From positions 70,445 through 134,444 of the forward strand of contig DJMJ01000041.1 in NCBI GenBank assembly GCA_002435325.1: a DNA stretch of 64,000 nucleotides, given 5' to 3'. The notes beneath the pieces are model-generated. The model saw nothing but the letters and a program-made list of their open reading frames with translations. It was not told where the DNA came from and did not search any database. Of this stretch, positions 51,914 to 60,899 are shown piece by piece (within the stretch, counting starts at the first letter, position 1; each line of letters opens with the position of its first letter). The position numbers were made by a program, and so were the translations under genes. The DNA is from Nitrospira sp. UBA6493 (GTDB taxonomy: Bacteria > Nitrospirota > Nitrospiria > Nitrospirales > Nitrospiraceae).

Positions 51914-52597
51914 CTACTCGGAGACCGGGATGAATTGTCTGATCCAGGCGCCAAAGCTGCCAGGGTTGCGGCTCTGAATATAGACCACACCAGGTCCGCG
52001 GAACCGGCAGACGAGACCTTCGCCAGAGGTGAAGCTGGCCACCCAGCCGGAGGCGGCTTTTTCGATGTTGTACGACGTGGTTGCCGACCAGGCAACGAGA
52101 TGACTGTTGTCCACGATGTATTCCTGATCCGGCTTCAACTCGATCTTATGGATCGCGCCAAAACTATTCAGCACCAACGTGCCCTTCCCGCCGATCTTCA
52201 GGATGAAAAATCCTTCGCCGCCCAGCAGTCCACGGCTGAGACTTTGCATCTTGCTCTCGATCACAATGGAGTCGGCCCCGGCCAGGAAGCCGTCCTTCTG
52301 GACCATATATTCATTCACTCCGTCGAGCTCCAGAATGACGATTTCGCCCGGCACCGTCGGCGCCAGCAGCACCTCGCCGTCCCCGCGACTGGCCCGCAAG
52401 GTCTGAAAGAAGAATTTTTCCCCGGTGAGCAATTTGCGGGAAAGCGCGCCAAGAAACCCGCCTTCCATCTTGCTCTCGACATCCACCGTCGGGGAGGAAC
52501 CCACCATCGCGCCGGACTCGGCTTTAATGTGCTCACCGGACGCCAGTTCGACACGCACCATCGGAAACGCACCCGGATATAAGATCTCACTTCTCAT
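51914..52597 (-). CDS. AIM24/TIGR00266-family protein
   Basis: 227 residues forming a two-layer beta barrel: 'MVRVELASGEHIKAESGAMVGSSP', 'LLAPTVPGEIVILELDG', 'LVCRFRGPGVVYIQSRNPGSFG'. The AIM24/TIGR00266 family occurs widely without a firm function and lacks catalytic motifs. ATG 52597 has GGAGAT before it; a start six codons earlier (52615) is also open. Confidence 0.8.
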   Translation of the reverse strand: MRSEILYPGAFPMVRVELASGEHIKAESGAMVGSSPTVDVESKMEGGFLGALSRKLLTGEKFFFQTLRASRGDGEVLLAPTVPGEIVILELDGVNEYMVQKDGFLAGADSIVIESKMQSLSRGLLGGEGFFILKIGGKGTLVLNSFGAIHKIELKPDQEYIVDNSHLVAWSATTSYNIEKAASGWVASFTSGEGLVCRFRGPGVVYIQSRNPGSFGAWIRQFIPVSE

Positions 52598-52717
52598 TGA
52601 TTCATCTCCAGACATTCACATACGGCCAGCAGAAAATCTGGTGGCACTCTCGCATGCGATGATTCTGTGGAATACCTCCGACACTGTCAAGCGACAGCGG
52701 GAAACCGACCCGACGAA

Positions 52718-53260
52718 TCAACGACCGTGACGGGGGGAATGATTCTGAAAAGGGCGGGCGTTCGGTCGCGGCTGGTTGGGTGGCGCCCCCAGGCCCTGGC
52801 CGAATCGCTGCCGAAGCTGGCGCCGATAGGCCTGCCGCTCTTCGGGCGACATGTTCTTCCATTGCTGGCGCATCTCGTCCTGCTTCTCCTGCGGCAGGGA
52901 GCGATACCACTGGCGGGCATTCTGAATAGCTTCTCGTTTTTCAGGGGGCAATTCCCGGAATCGCTGGAATCGCTCGCGCAGCCGTTGCTGATCATCCGGC
53001 GACATCTGCCGCCACTCCTGAAACCGCTGATGGGCTTCGGTCCGATCTTCGGGATTCATGTTCGACCACTGGCGCGCGCCAGTGCGCAATCGTTCCTGAC
53101 GATCCGCGGGAAGCTGATCCCAGTCCTGATTGAATTTCTGCAACAGCTGCTGCTCCGGCTGGCTCAACTGGTTCCACGGCACACCTGGGGAATCAGCCCC
53201 GGCCCAGACCGCCAGGCTCCCTCCGCAGAGCAAAATGATATTGAGCACGAGTACTATCAT
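52718..53260 (-). CDS. DUF3106-family exported protein
   Basis: 180 residues with a signal peptide (cleavage near AVWAG) and DUF3106 helical repeats ('LSQPEQQLLQKFNQDWDQLP', 'QWKNMSPEERQAYRRQLRQRF'). It is rich in Gln and Arg and binds an unknown partner. It overlaps the preceding gene by four bases and is the last gene of the ECF-sigma operon. Confidence 0.8.
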   Translation of the reverse strand: MIVLVLNIILLCGGSLAVWAGADSPGVPWNQLSQPEQQLLQKFNQDWDQLPADRQERLRTGARQWSNMNPEDRTEAHQRFQEWRQMSPDDQQRLRERFQRFRELPPEKREAIQNARQWYRSLPQEKQDEMRQQWKNMSPEERQAYRRQLRQRFGQGLGAPPNQPRPNARPFQNHSPRHGR

Positions 53261-53577
53261 GGCGTCATCTCTCGCTGAGAATCGACTGTCCGACTGCCCT
53301 TTGAATCCGGTTCGCCACGACTCTCTCGCCGTTTCGTTTGCGGTCGCGCTTGAGATTCAGGTGGCCGAATGTCCTTCTGAGGATCCGGAGACTCCTTTCC
53401 CGACGAATCGGCTGCATGAAAGGGATCGATCCAGCGATCGTCACCGGTATGCCATGACCCCAAAAACTCCAGGAACTCCGCATCCGGTACCGGGGCGGCG
53501 GCACGCGGCGCCGCATGGACCTCGGCAACCAGCCAGAACAGCACGCACAGCGACCAACTAACCCGTCCTGTCATCAT
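53257..53577 (-). CDS. Exported low-complexity protein of the sigma operon
   Basis: 106 residues with a signal peptide (to about residue 25) and a charged, Pro/Arg/Ser-rich mature part containing 'PDAEFLEFLGSWHTGDDRWIDPF'. I do not recognise the family. It overlaps the anti-sigma-like gene by 20 bases and DUF3106 by four, so it is co-translated with both. Neighbouring DUF3106 operons in other bacteria commonly have a short exported gene here. Confidence 0.65.
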   Translation of the reverse strand: MMTGRVSWSLCVLFWLVAEVHAAPRAAAPVPDAEFLEFLGSWHTGDDRWIDPFHAADSSGKESPDPQKDIRPPESQARPQTKRRESRGEPDSKGSRTVDSQREMTP

Positions 53578-53911
53578 CGGCCAGCCAATGATAAAATTCG
53601 AGATCTTGGGCTAGCTCGACATTCTCAACCGAGGTGACGAGCTCGAAATCTTCCAATGGCACCGCAGCACGCGGCTGAAGCGCAGTCGGCTGCACCCACA
53701 AATACACAGCTAACGCCACTACCGAAACCATGGCAAGCCCCGAGGCCCACAAGAGCCAGACCGGCCGGCAAGGCCCGCTATCCAGTGCCGCAAGACGCCC
53801 CCGCTGTAGGCGCAAGACCGTGGGGCGATCCACCTCCTCGACCGCACGATCCAGCACTGCTTTGGCACGTCTGGTAAAGTCGCGATCGTCGGCATGAAGA
53901 TCCTGGTTCAT
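53558..53911 (-). CDS. Probable membrane anti-sigma protein
   Basis: 117 residues with one membrane helix ('PVWLLWASGLAMVSVVALAVYLWV') between a cytosolic N-terminal half and an acidic periplasmic tail ending 'DLEFYHWLADDD'. This layout fits DUF3619-type or short anti-sigma factors. ATG 53911 overlaps the sigma stop by four bases (ATGA), typical of sigma/anti-sigma pairs. Confidence 0.65.
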   Translation of the reverse strand: MNQDLHADDRDFTRRAKAVLDRAVEEVDRPTVLRLQRGRLAALDSGPCRPVWLLWASGLAMVSVVALAVYLWVQPTALQPRAAVPLEDFELVTSVENVELAQDLEFYHWLADDDRTG

Positions 53912-54534
53912 GGCCAATGACTCCCTAACCGCTGTCGTAGCGTGTGAATCGCCCGGAAATAGTGAGTCTTCACGCTTCCTTCAGAACAACCCATGGCAGG
54001 CGCCGTTTGCGCCACGTCCAGCTCTTCCCAGGCCCGCAAGAGAAACGCCTGCTGTTGCCGCAACGGCAACGTTCGTAAGGCCTCGTCGAGCGCTACGGCC
54101 GCCTCTTTGGTCTTCAATTGGTGCTCTGCTGTCGGGCTGGTCGTATCGGCAAGCGCCTCAAAGGGATCGCCGGCCTCATCGCCATCCTCCTCCCACCCCT
54201 GCCAAGCACGCCAGCGATTCCGCACCCTCGTGCGGCGATACCAATCGCGAATCTTGGACTGCAGAATGCGATGAAAAAGCGGCCCCCACTCGGCTTCCGG
54301 TCTCGCCCCATAATGCTCGACCAGCTTCAGCATCGCCTCCTGGACGAGGTCGAGTGCGTCGTCATCATGCCCGATGGCAATCTGCGCCATCCGGAAGGCA
54401 CGGCGTTCGACTCCGGCCAGAAACCAATCGAGAGCCCGCGTTTCATCCAGCGTCGAGATCCTCCCGCTCACAGCGCGTCGACCAGTCTCAACCTGCGCCA
54501 AGCTTTCGGATAAGAACATCCGCCGCATCCTCAT
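53908..54534 (-). CDS. ECF-type RNA polymerase sigma factor
   Basis: 208 residues with sigma region 2 ('DALDLVQEAMLKLVEHYGARPEAEWGPLFHRILQSKIRDWYRR') and region 4 ('LPLRQQQAFLLRAWEELDVAQTAPAMGCSEGSVKTHYFRAIHTLRQRL'). It directs polymerase to promoters of an envelope or stress regulon. Start choices are ATG 54534, 54528 or 54519; GAGG lies before the last. It is the first gene of an operon with the anti-sigma protein, an exported protein and DUF3106. Confidence 0.85.
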   Translation of the reverse strand: MRMRRMFLSESLAQVETGRRAVSGRISTLDETRALDWFLAGVERRAFRMAQIAIGHDDDALDLVQEAMLKLVEHYGARPEAEWGPLFHRILQSKIRDWYRRTRVRNRWRAWQGWEEDGDEAGDPFEALADTTSPTAEHQLKTKEAAVALDEALRTLPLRQQQAFLLRAWEELDVAQTAPAMGCSEGSVKTHYFRAIHTLRQRLGSHWP

Positions 54535-54759
54535 TTCGAGGCTAATAGGGCAGGATGCGCGGCGCGCACGTCATTGTCGAGCAAACCACGCACAGGATCA
54601 AGTCAGCCCCCTTCGTCAACAAGCCACAATCCTTTCTTGCCATCATTGGTTTTAACGATCAATCCCTTTCCCCGTTGACCACTACGGCAATCGAATGGGA
54701 AGGAAATGCCTTCCCGTGACCGATGGGCCGGCAACACAATCATGGAGGACCATCCGCTG

Positions 54760-57700
54760 TTATTTGGACTTAGCAGTGCCTGGAGAAGCGTTGGAGTTTC
54801 CGGATGAGGCGGGTTTGAGAGGAACGGACACTACTACGTCCTGCTCGGGGTCCGCTTCTTGATCTTTCCCGTCATGGCCGACGCTGTAGATCATCCCTCG
54901 CTTGAGATTCAGCAGCATCGGCATTCCCGTATAGGGATCGTAGAAGCGCTGTCCCGCCTTGGCAATACGGGTGATCAGGTCACCCTCCTGCGAGCCGCGG
55001 CGGAGCCACGCCTGCAGGCTTGCGAGGCGCAACCGCGCATCGGTATCGATCACCATCCCGTTATACTGCTCCCAGGACGGCAAGGGCTTGAGCCCCACAA
55101 TGTTTTCAATCGGGTTAGTCAGATAATCCATGACCGTGGCCGGCGGATTCTTGATCGAAGCGGCGCGCTTGGGCATCGCGCTATACCGGCCCTCACCGGC
55201 CGCTTTGGCAGAGGCATCGTAATACTCCGCATACTCGTTCAAGCGCCGCTGTTTAGGCAATGGCAGCCACTTGGTCATCGTGACATACCACGGCCCCTCA
55301 TCGCCATATGCCCTTTTCAACTGTGCGTCGGTTGCCTGACTAGCGGCCATCAGTTCGCTTTGCATCGGCCAGCGCATCGACGACTCCACCTGATCCAGCG
55401 GACGCAGCATCGTGGCCAGATCTGGAAGGTTCTTCGTGTCGAAGTCCGGTTGAGTCAATAATCCGGAGGCCACGGCGAGATCGTCTTGCATCGCGTGCAC
55501 CGCCAGCATCTTGACCGGCAAGGTCTTCGCCTGCCCCAGCGCCAGACGCCACGCTTCCATATCGTCCTGCAGCCGACGAATCCCCACCTCCGTCGGCTGT
55601 CCTGACTCGAACCCTTCCGCGACATACAACCGATGGGCAAAGAGAATGGCCGCGCAGGGCGGCGCCATGCCCTGGCCATACCCCCAATCCTCAAACGGCA
55701 TCTTGAGCCATTGCCGGTACCGGCCGATCGACGATTGGGATTGGTTAATCCAATCTTTCAACCCGTCCGCTTTCGTCTTGAACTGCGCCACCGGATGAGA
55801 CGAGCGGAACCACCCCTCCGCCACACTCGCCGTCGCCTTGATTGGCCCACCGCCGGAATGACCATCGGCTCCGCCCAAACAAGCCGACACCGCGTCGTCC
55901 TCGTTCACTCCGGGCTTTCGCTCATACCCCACTTGAATCGGATCCGCGTCCGCATCCGCCCCGAATCCCAACAACAGCCAATACCCGTTCTTCCGAGTCT
56001 CCATCTGCGACCGTTGCGGCGCAGCCGTTAATCGTTGAAACGCCAGACTCGGCTTCTCTTCCATAATAACCCACGTCACCCCTAGGGCTCCGATCGCGAT
56101 CGCCGCCATAGCACAAATCAAGACTACCAGCCCGACAAGCGACACGATGAGAGCTTGCGTGGTCGAGAAACAGGACCCGATGAACGCCGACACACTGAGC
56201 CGGAGACGAGCCAACTGGCCCCCCACTCGCGGGCGTGGCTTGGAGGAAGGCGGCTGTTCGCGCGTCTCTGTCCGCGCCATGCGCCCGGAAGATTGAAACA
56301 GCGCATCAACGGCTGACGCCACCGGAGAAGGCGCCAACTCAATAGCAGACGAACGGTCCCATGCCACAGCACTTTCCGTGGTCTCTTTCAAAGGTTCATG
56401 AACCGGAGGCACCTCATCCAGAAGCGCTTCGCGAATGACAGCAGGAGGCATGACTGCCTGGGCATCGACCGGGGGCACGTCGCTGCCAACCGCCTGATCT
56501 TGCCCTCCGACGGTCTCCTGAACCGCATCCGCCGGCACCTCTAGCGCATCAACTTGAGGCGCCTCCGGTTGAACCAATTGCGTGGAACTAAGGGAGACAG
56601 GACTCAGAGATTCACTGTGCTCCACCGCATTCGCCATCATTGAAGAGATCGTCTCGACTGAGGAGGCCGCATCGAGCGTCTCCGGTTGTCTCGCCGGCTC
56701 GGGATTGGCCATGACAGGATTGGAGACCTCGAATACCTCAGCCTCCGACATCACAACGGAATCATTGGCCTTTTCCGATGATATCGTCCGGAATTCTTCG
56801 AGCGGCATCGGTGACTCAGGACTGGCAACGGCATGACTTGAGACCTCGGACAACTCTGCCTCTGGCGTCACTGCCGGTGCGATCGCTTCACTCGATGAGA
56901 CCACTCGAAATTCTTCTGAGTGAGCCGGCACCATGGAACGATCTGCAACGGGATTTAAGATCTCCGGTATCTCGGCTTCCGACTTCACGGCCAATGAAAC
57001 GGGCTCTCCTGAGGCGATATACCGGAACTCCTCCTGCTGCACCGGCTGGTCAGAACTGGTTTCGCGAGGGCTTGATGCCTCGTACGACAGAGCCTCTTCC
57101 ACCGAAGCCACCGCGTCGTCCACCGCGCTTGCCGAAACAATCTGCAGTTCCTCGGCCGATTTCACCGTCTCTGGACCGGCACCGGCAAGACGTATGTTCT
57201 CGCGCGACTCATCTTCCTCTGCAGAAACCGCGAAGATTAGATCCGTCTCCACCGGCGGCTCGATAACCGGTGCTGGCTCCGCCGCCGTTCCTATCGCCGA
57301 GTCGCCCCCCTGCACGCCGAACTCGATTCCAGACGACAAATCGGCTGAACCCGGCTCAATCGTCTCAGCGAGCACCGGTGACGGATTAACCACGGCCTCA
57401 GGCTGTTCCAATACCGGGGCAACATCCTGAAAAGCCTCCGCACTCGCAGCCTCTGACGCGGCACTACTGTCGAGAGCAGCATGATGTGAATGAGGCTCAA
57501 CCGACTCGACCGGTGACGTCGCAACGGGACTCTCGCAAGCCTGCTCACTGACGATTGCCGATACCGCCGGTTCCGGCGGAATTTCCATCACCGGCGTGGC
57601 GGAAGAAGGCAACTCATCTACCGTGGGCTGGCTCGCCTCATAGACAAAGGCCTGCGCCGCAGGCTCCACAACTAAGGGCGGCGCACTCGTCTCATACAGG

Positions 57701-59400
57701 TCCGGTACTGGAACATGCTGAGCCGGCATCTTGCCGGCTGACGACGACGGACCGTATTTCCAGGTACTGAAGATCGATTCCCAAGAAAACCCTGTATTCT
57801 TGGGCGCCTCTGCCCTCTCCGATAAAGGTGGATTCTCCGATCGAGGAAGAGAATCCTCAGGCAACGGCTCACTGCTGACCAACTCCCGGGAATAATTTGA
57901 AGAATCGACTGGAAGTTCCTGCACCGGTTCCGAGATTGTGGAAGGAGGAAGGGACTCAACGAACGCGGACTGGGGCACATCTGCCGGTTGCTCTGCTACA
58001 GATAAACCCATCTCTTCCGTCGAACCAGTCTCAGGCATGGAATGCGACGGAGAAGCGGCTTCCGGCCGCGCTTCTTCGAGCACCACGTCAGACGTGTCCG
58101 AGGCCGTATCGGGAGTCGCGCCGGCGAACACACTCCCTGCGTTTGGCTCCACCGGCTCCGTATCCGATAAGGAGACAAATGGAGACTCCGTGGCCACCGA
58201 ACTCGGCGAGCGAGTTTCAATGCCGCGTGATGCATCGGCATGCGGAATGGTGACCGTCACATCCTGCACCTGATCCCACGGCATCGGCGCTGTCACTAAA
58301 TCGGCGGTTGTCTCTGGAGCAGTGTGCGGACCGTCCACATCATAAGACCACGACGCCTCAGGCCCGGTCTCTGGCAACGGTTCTGCCGCTGCAGACAATT
58401 CAGTGGTCTGACTATCTGGCGAATACTCCGAACAAAGAGCCGCGCCAGCCTCAGGCTCCGCTTCGCTCTGGCTTGGCGCACCCTCGGAGGGCGACGAAGG
58501 GGCCGGCCAGTCCGTACCGTCTGACTGATGGTCTGGTAACGAAGCGGACGCCTCAGTTTCCCCAACTGGTTCCCAAGGCGCCACGTCAGGTATCGGCTCA
58601 GGCATCAACGGAGAATCCCGGAGCGCCTCTGACTCCGCCGGCTCAATCAGCTCCGGCGAAGAGGGTTGCGGAGCGTCGACTTCAGTGGGGGCCGCGACCG
58701 TGCGGTCAAGCAACTCTCCGGTTTGCGCATCGAAGAAGGCCGCCAACCGAAAAGCCGGAGGACTTGCCGGAGCAAGCTCGCGGATCTTGGCATACAGCTG
58801 AGTGGGCTTGTTGGGATTCTCCGATTCGGGATCTTCGAGCAGGATGTCGATGGCCTTGCCGAATTCTTCCGCGGCGGCAAGTTCATCCCCCTTTTCCTGG
58901 TATACGATCCCCAGCTTCTCGATGAACGGCACACAACGAGGGCCGGCCACGAGATATTCCCGCAACAGCGATTCGGCCAGCCAGTAGTCTTGCCGTTCCA
59001 ATGCCTCGTTGGCCAACGCCTCAAACGCTTGCCTGGCCGGCAACAGACTACAAAGGCGAAGATGCAGCGTGGCAAAGAGCCGACGAGCCTCCAGGTTGAG
59101 AGGATCAAGAGCCAGTAACTCCTTCAGTGCCGCTGACGAGCGCCCATATTTCCCGGCATTCATCTGGGTGATGGCGTCTTCGAGGAGCGCGGCCTTCTTG
59201 CTATAGTCGGCCCCTCCCCGCTTTCCGGTTAGAGCCGAGCTTTTCTTGTCGGATTTGAGCGGCGATTTCTTTGCGGCACGCACAATATTTCTATTCTCTC
59301 TTGCAGATCCGAAAGGGTTAATATTCTTATCGGTGACCGCCCCACACGACTTAATCGAATTCCACGCCAGGGGGGATAGCGAGGCGAACCCCTTTACCAT
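54760..59400 (-). CDS. 1546-residue TPR protein with acidic repeat region and membrane helix
   Basis: Layout: TPR-type helical repeats (~60-205), a very long Pro/Glu/Ser-rich linker with five ~39-residue tandem repeats (residues ~750-945), a membrane helix (~1083-1113), and a ~430-residue C-terminal domain outside it. That domain ends 'LKRGMIYSVGHDGKDQEADPEQDVVVSVPL', a segment that resembles the tail of type II secretion pseudopilins (GspG). The low complexity and the closeness of gspD suggest an envelope or secretion role, which is not shown. The ATG at 59400 has no good ribosome binding site. Confidence 0.7.
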   Translation of the reverse strand: MVKGFASLSPLAWNSIKSCGAVTDKNINPFGSARENRNIVRAAKKSPLKSDKKSSALTGKRGGADYSKKAALLEDAITQMNAGKYGRSSAALKELLALDPLNLEARRLFATLHLRLCSLLPARQAFEALANEALERQDYWLAESLLREYLVAGPRCVPFIEKLGIVYQEKGDELAAAEEFGKAIDILLEDPESENPNKPTQLYAKIRELAPASPPAFRLAAFFDAQTGELLDRTVAAPTEVDAPQPSSPELIEPAESEALRDSPLMPEPIPDVAPWEPVGETEASASLPDHQSDGTDWPAPSSPSEGAPSQSEAEPEAGAALCSEYSPDSQTTELSAAAEPLPETGPEASWSYDVDGPHTAPETTADLVTAPMPWDQVQDVTVTIPHADASRGIETRSPSSVATESPFVSLSDTEPVEPNAGSVFAGATPDTASDTSDVVLEEARPEAASPSHSMPETGSTEEMGLSVAEQPADVPQSAFVESLPPSTISEPVQELPVDSSNYSRELVSSEPLPEDSLPRSENPPLSERAEAPKNTGFSWESIFSTWKYGPSSSAGKMPAQHVPVPDLYETSAPPLVVEPAAQAFVYEASQPTVDELPSSATPVMEIPPEPAVSAIVSEQACESPVATSPVESVEPHSHHAALDSSAASEAASAEAFQDVAPVLEQPEAVVNPSPVLAETIEPGSADLSSGIEFGVQGGDSAIGTAAEPAPVIEPPVETDLIFAVSAEEDESRENIRLAGAGPETVKSAEELQIVSASAVDDAVASVEEALSYEASSPRETSSDQPVQQEEFRYIASGEPVSLAVKSEAEIPEILNPVADRSMVPAHSEEFRVVSSSEAIAPAVTPEAELSEVSSHAVASPESPMPLEEFRTISSEKANDSVVMSEAEVFEVSNPVMANPEPARQPETLDAASSVETISSMMANAVEHSESLSPVSLSSTQLVQPEAPQVDALEVPADAVQETVGGQDQAVGSDVPPVDAQAVMPPAVIREALLDEVPPVHEPLKETTESAVAWDRSSAIELAPSPVASAVDALFQSSGRMARTETREQPPSSKPRPRVGGQLARLRLSVSAFIGSCFSTTQALIVSLVGLVVLICAMAAIAIGALGVTWVIMEEKPSLAFQRLTAAPQRSQMETRKNGYWLLLGFGADADADPIQVGYERKPGVNEDDAVSACLGGADGHSGGGPIKATASVAEGWFRSSHPVAQFKTKADGLKDWINQSQSSIGRYRQWLKMPFEDWGYGQGMAPPCAAILFAHRLYVAEGFESGQPTEVGIRRLQDDMEAWRLALGQAKTLPVKMLAVHAMQDDLAVASGLLTQPDFDTKNLPDLATMLRPLDQVESSMRWPMQSELMAASQATDAQLKRAYGDEGPWYVTMTKWLPLPKQRRLNEYAEYYDASAKAAGEGRYSAMPKRAASIKNPPATVMDYLTNPIENIVGLKPLPSWEQYNGMVIDTDARLRLASLQAWLRRGSQEGDLITRIAKAGQRFYDPYTGMPMLLNLKRGMIYSVGHDGKDQEADPEQDVVVSVPLKPASSGNSNASPGTAKSK
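56566..57033 (-). repeat. Four 39-residue tandem repeats in the long protein
   Basis: Residues 790-945 are four exact 39-residue units starting EEFRYIASG, EEFRVVSSS, EEFRTISSE and ETLDAASSV. A fifth, slightly longer unit (EELQIVSAS) precedes them. The units drift in sequence but share spacing, as if from tandem duplication. Confidence 0.7.
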
Positions 59401-59733
59401 GCAAGCGACACGCCTTCGCCATCGAATGCCATCCGTCGTTCAACCCCTTGAACTCCTGTAACAATTATTATCGAGTCCGCCGGAACCGGCTACTCAGGCC
59501 TTCCATTTTTGTACACTTGTGCAGGAGCCACCCTCCCCCCACAACACCAACCGACAGGTGCCACGATCCACGGTATTCCCCTTAGCTGCCGGTTCCGGAC
59601 TGCTCAGTGGCCGTCCACGGAATCTGCAAGAGAGTTCAACCTTCAGAAATACCGGAGAAAATCCGATACAGCATCTGCGGACGCATAAGCGATGTGCGGC
59701 TTTCAAATAGCGTAACAATAGGGACTTACGAGA
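59401..59733. other. Intergenic region before the HDOD operon
   Basis: 333 bases between divergent genes. It holds a short GCCGG/CCGGC inverted repeat near 59480. No riboswitch core (for example a cyclic di-GMP aptamer) or RNA gene is recognisable. It presumably contains the promoters of both neighbours. Confidence 0.4.
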
Positions 59734-60069
59734 ATGAAGCGCGTAGTTATCACCGAAGTCTTGCCGGACATGGTCCTCGCCAAACCGGTCACCAATGCGA
59801 ACGGGCTTCCGATCATCGCCGCCGGCACCGCCCTGGATAACGCCATGATCGACCGGCTCAAACGCCTCGACCTAACGTCGGTGTATGTCGAGGGAGACGC
59901 CGGAACCGTCACTGGAAAGACCTTGGCTGAACTGGAAGCCGAGCTGGAGCACCGCTTTCGCCGGGTCATCCGGGATCCGCTCCAACAACATATTTTGGCC
60001 GCACTGCAACAACATCTCCAACGCACTCACGGCGTCGCCGGCGCAGAAGGGGAAGCCACCACGTCATGA
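59734..60069 (+). CDS. Small HD-GYP N-terminal-like protein
   Basis: 111 residues. 'ITEVLPDMVLAKPVTNANGLPIIAAGTALDNAMIDRLKRLDLTSVYVEGD' resembles the domain found before HD-GYP and related signalling domains, which carries no catalytic residues. A helical C-terminus follows. Its stop overlaps the next ATG (ATGA). It is the first gene of a three-gene coupled operon and possibly a partner of the HDOD protein. Confidence 0.7.
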   Translation: MKRVVITEVLPDMVLAKPVTNANGLPIIAAGTALDNAMIDRLKRLDLTSVYVEGDAGTVTGKTLAELEAELEHRFRRVIRDPLQQHILAALQQHLQRTHGVAGAEGEATTS

Positions 60070-60899
60070 GCATCTCTGCCACAGATTTCCGTCAACGCAT
60101 CGGACAACTCGGCGATTTGCCAACCCTGCCGCATGTCGTGCAAAAACTGACGTCGATGATCGGACGGCCCAATGTCTCCGCTGAGGACATCGGGTCGCTG
60201 ATCGAAAAGGATCAGGTCCTGGCGGCAAAAGTTCTGCGCCTCGCGAATTCGCCTTTTTATGGGTTTCCTTCTCGCATCGCATCCGTGCCGCATGCCGTGG
60301 TAGTCCTCGGCCTTAACGTCGTCAAAGGGCTCACCCTCTGCGCAACGGCCTACGACATTATGAAAGACGCCGGTATGGTGCAGTTATGGCGGCATTCGCT
60401 CGGCGTCGCCATTACCTCGCAAATCCTCGGCAAACATTTGGACATGAAGAATCCTGAAGAGGTCTTTGTCGCTGGCCTCCTGCACGATATCGGCAAAGTC
60501 ATTCTCTACGTCAAATGGCCGGAGGTGGGAACCAAAATTCGAGCGGCGAACCCAACCGGCGACCGCCCGATGTTCGAAGTCGAACAGGAATTGTACGAAG
60601 TCTCCCATGCTGACGTCGGCGGATGGCTGGCCAATGCCTGGCATTTGCCGACGGCGCTCCGGGAACCGATTCTGTTTCACCATCAGCCCAGCGCGGCGCA
60701 GGAGGCCCCTCTCCAGACCGCCGTCGTCCATGTCGCCGACATCCTCGTCAAAGGTATGGCCTGCGGGAATCCGGGCGATGACCTGATCCCGCCCCTCTCC
60801 CGCCAAGCCTGGGAGCTGGTCGGATTGACCGACGAAACCCTGGCTGGCTGCATCGCCGCAGCGGCAGATGAATTCCTCGCCATCCACGATTATCTATGA
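60066..60899 (+). CDS. HDOD-domain protein
   Basis: 277 residues forming an HDOD domain: 'RIGQLGDLPTLPHVVQKLTSMIG', 'KDQVLAAKVLRLANSPFYG', 'AGLLHDIGKVILYVKWPE' and 'WHLPTALREPILFHHQP'. HDOD proteins are signalling relatives of HD-GYP phosphodiesterases that usually lack activity and act in regulation of motility, chemotaxis or stress. It overlaps its neighbours by four bases on each side (ATGA). Confidence 0.85.
   Translation: MSISATDFRQRIGQLGDLPTLPHVVQKLTSMIGRPNVSAEDIGSLIEKDQVLAAKVLRLANSPFYGFPSRIASVPHAVVVLGLNVVKGLTLCATAYDIMKDAGMVQLWRHSLGVAITSQILGKHLDMKNPEEVFVAGLLHDIGKVILYVKWPEVGTKIRAANPTGDRPMFEVEQELYEVSHADVGGWLANAWHLPTALREPILFHHQPSAAQEAPLQTAVVHVADILVKGMACGNPGDDLIPPLSRQAWELVGLTDETLAGCIAAAADEFLAIHDYL

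Noticed and set aside
59401..59733. Possible cyclic di-GMP riboswitch before the HDOD/GGDEF operon
   Set aside because: I looked for the conserved aptamer core and tetraloop-receptor features and did not find them.
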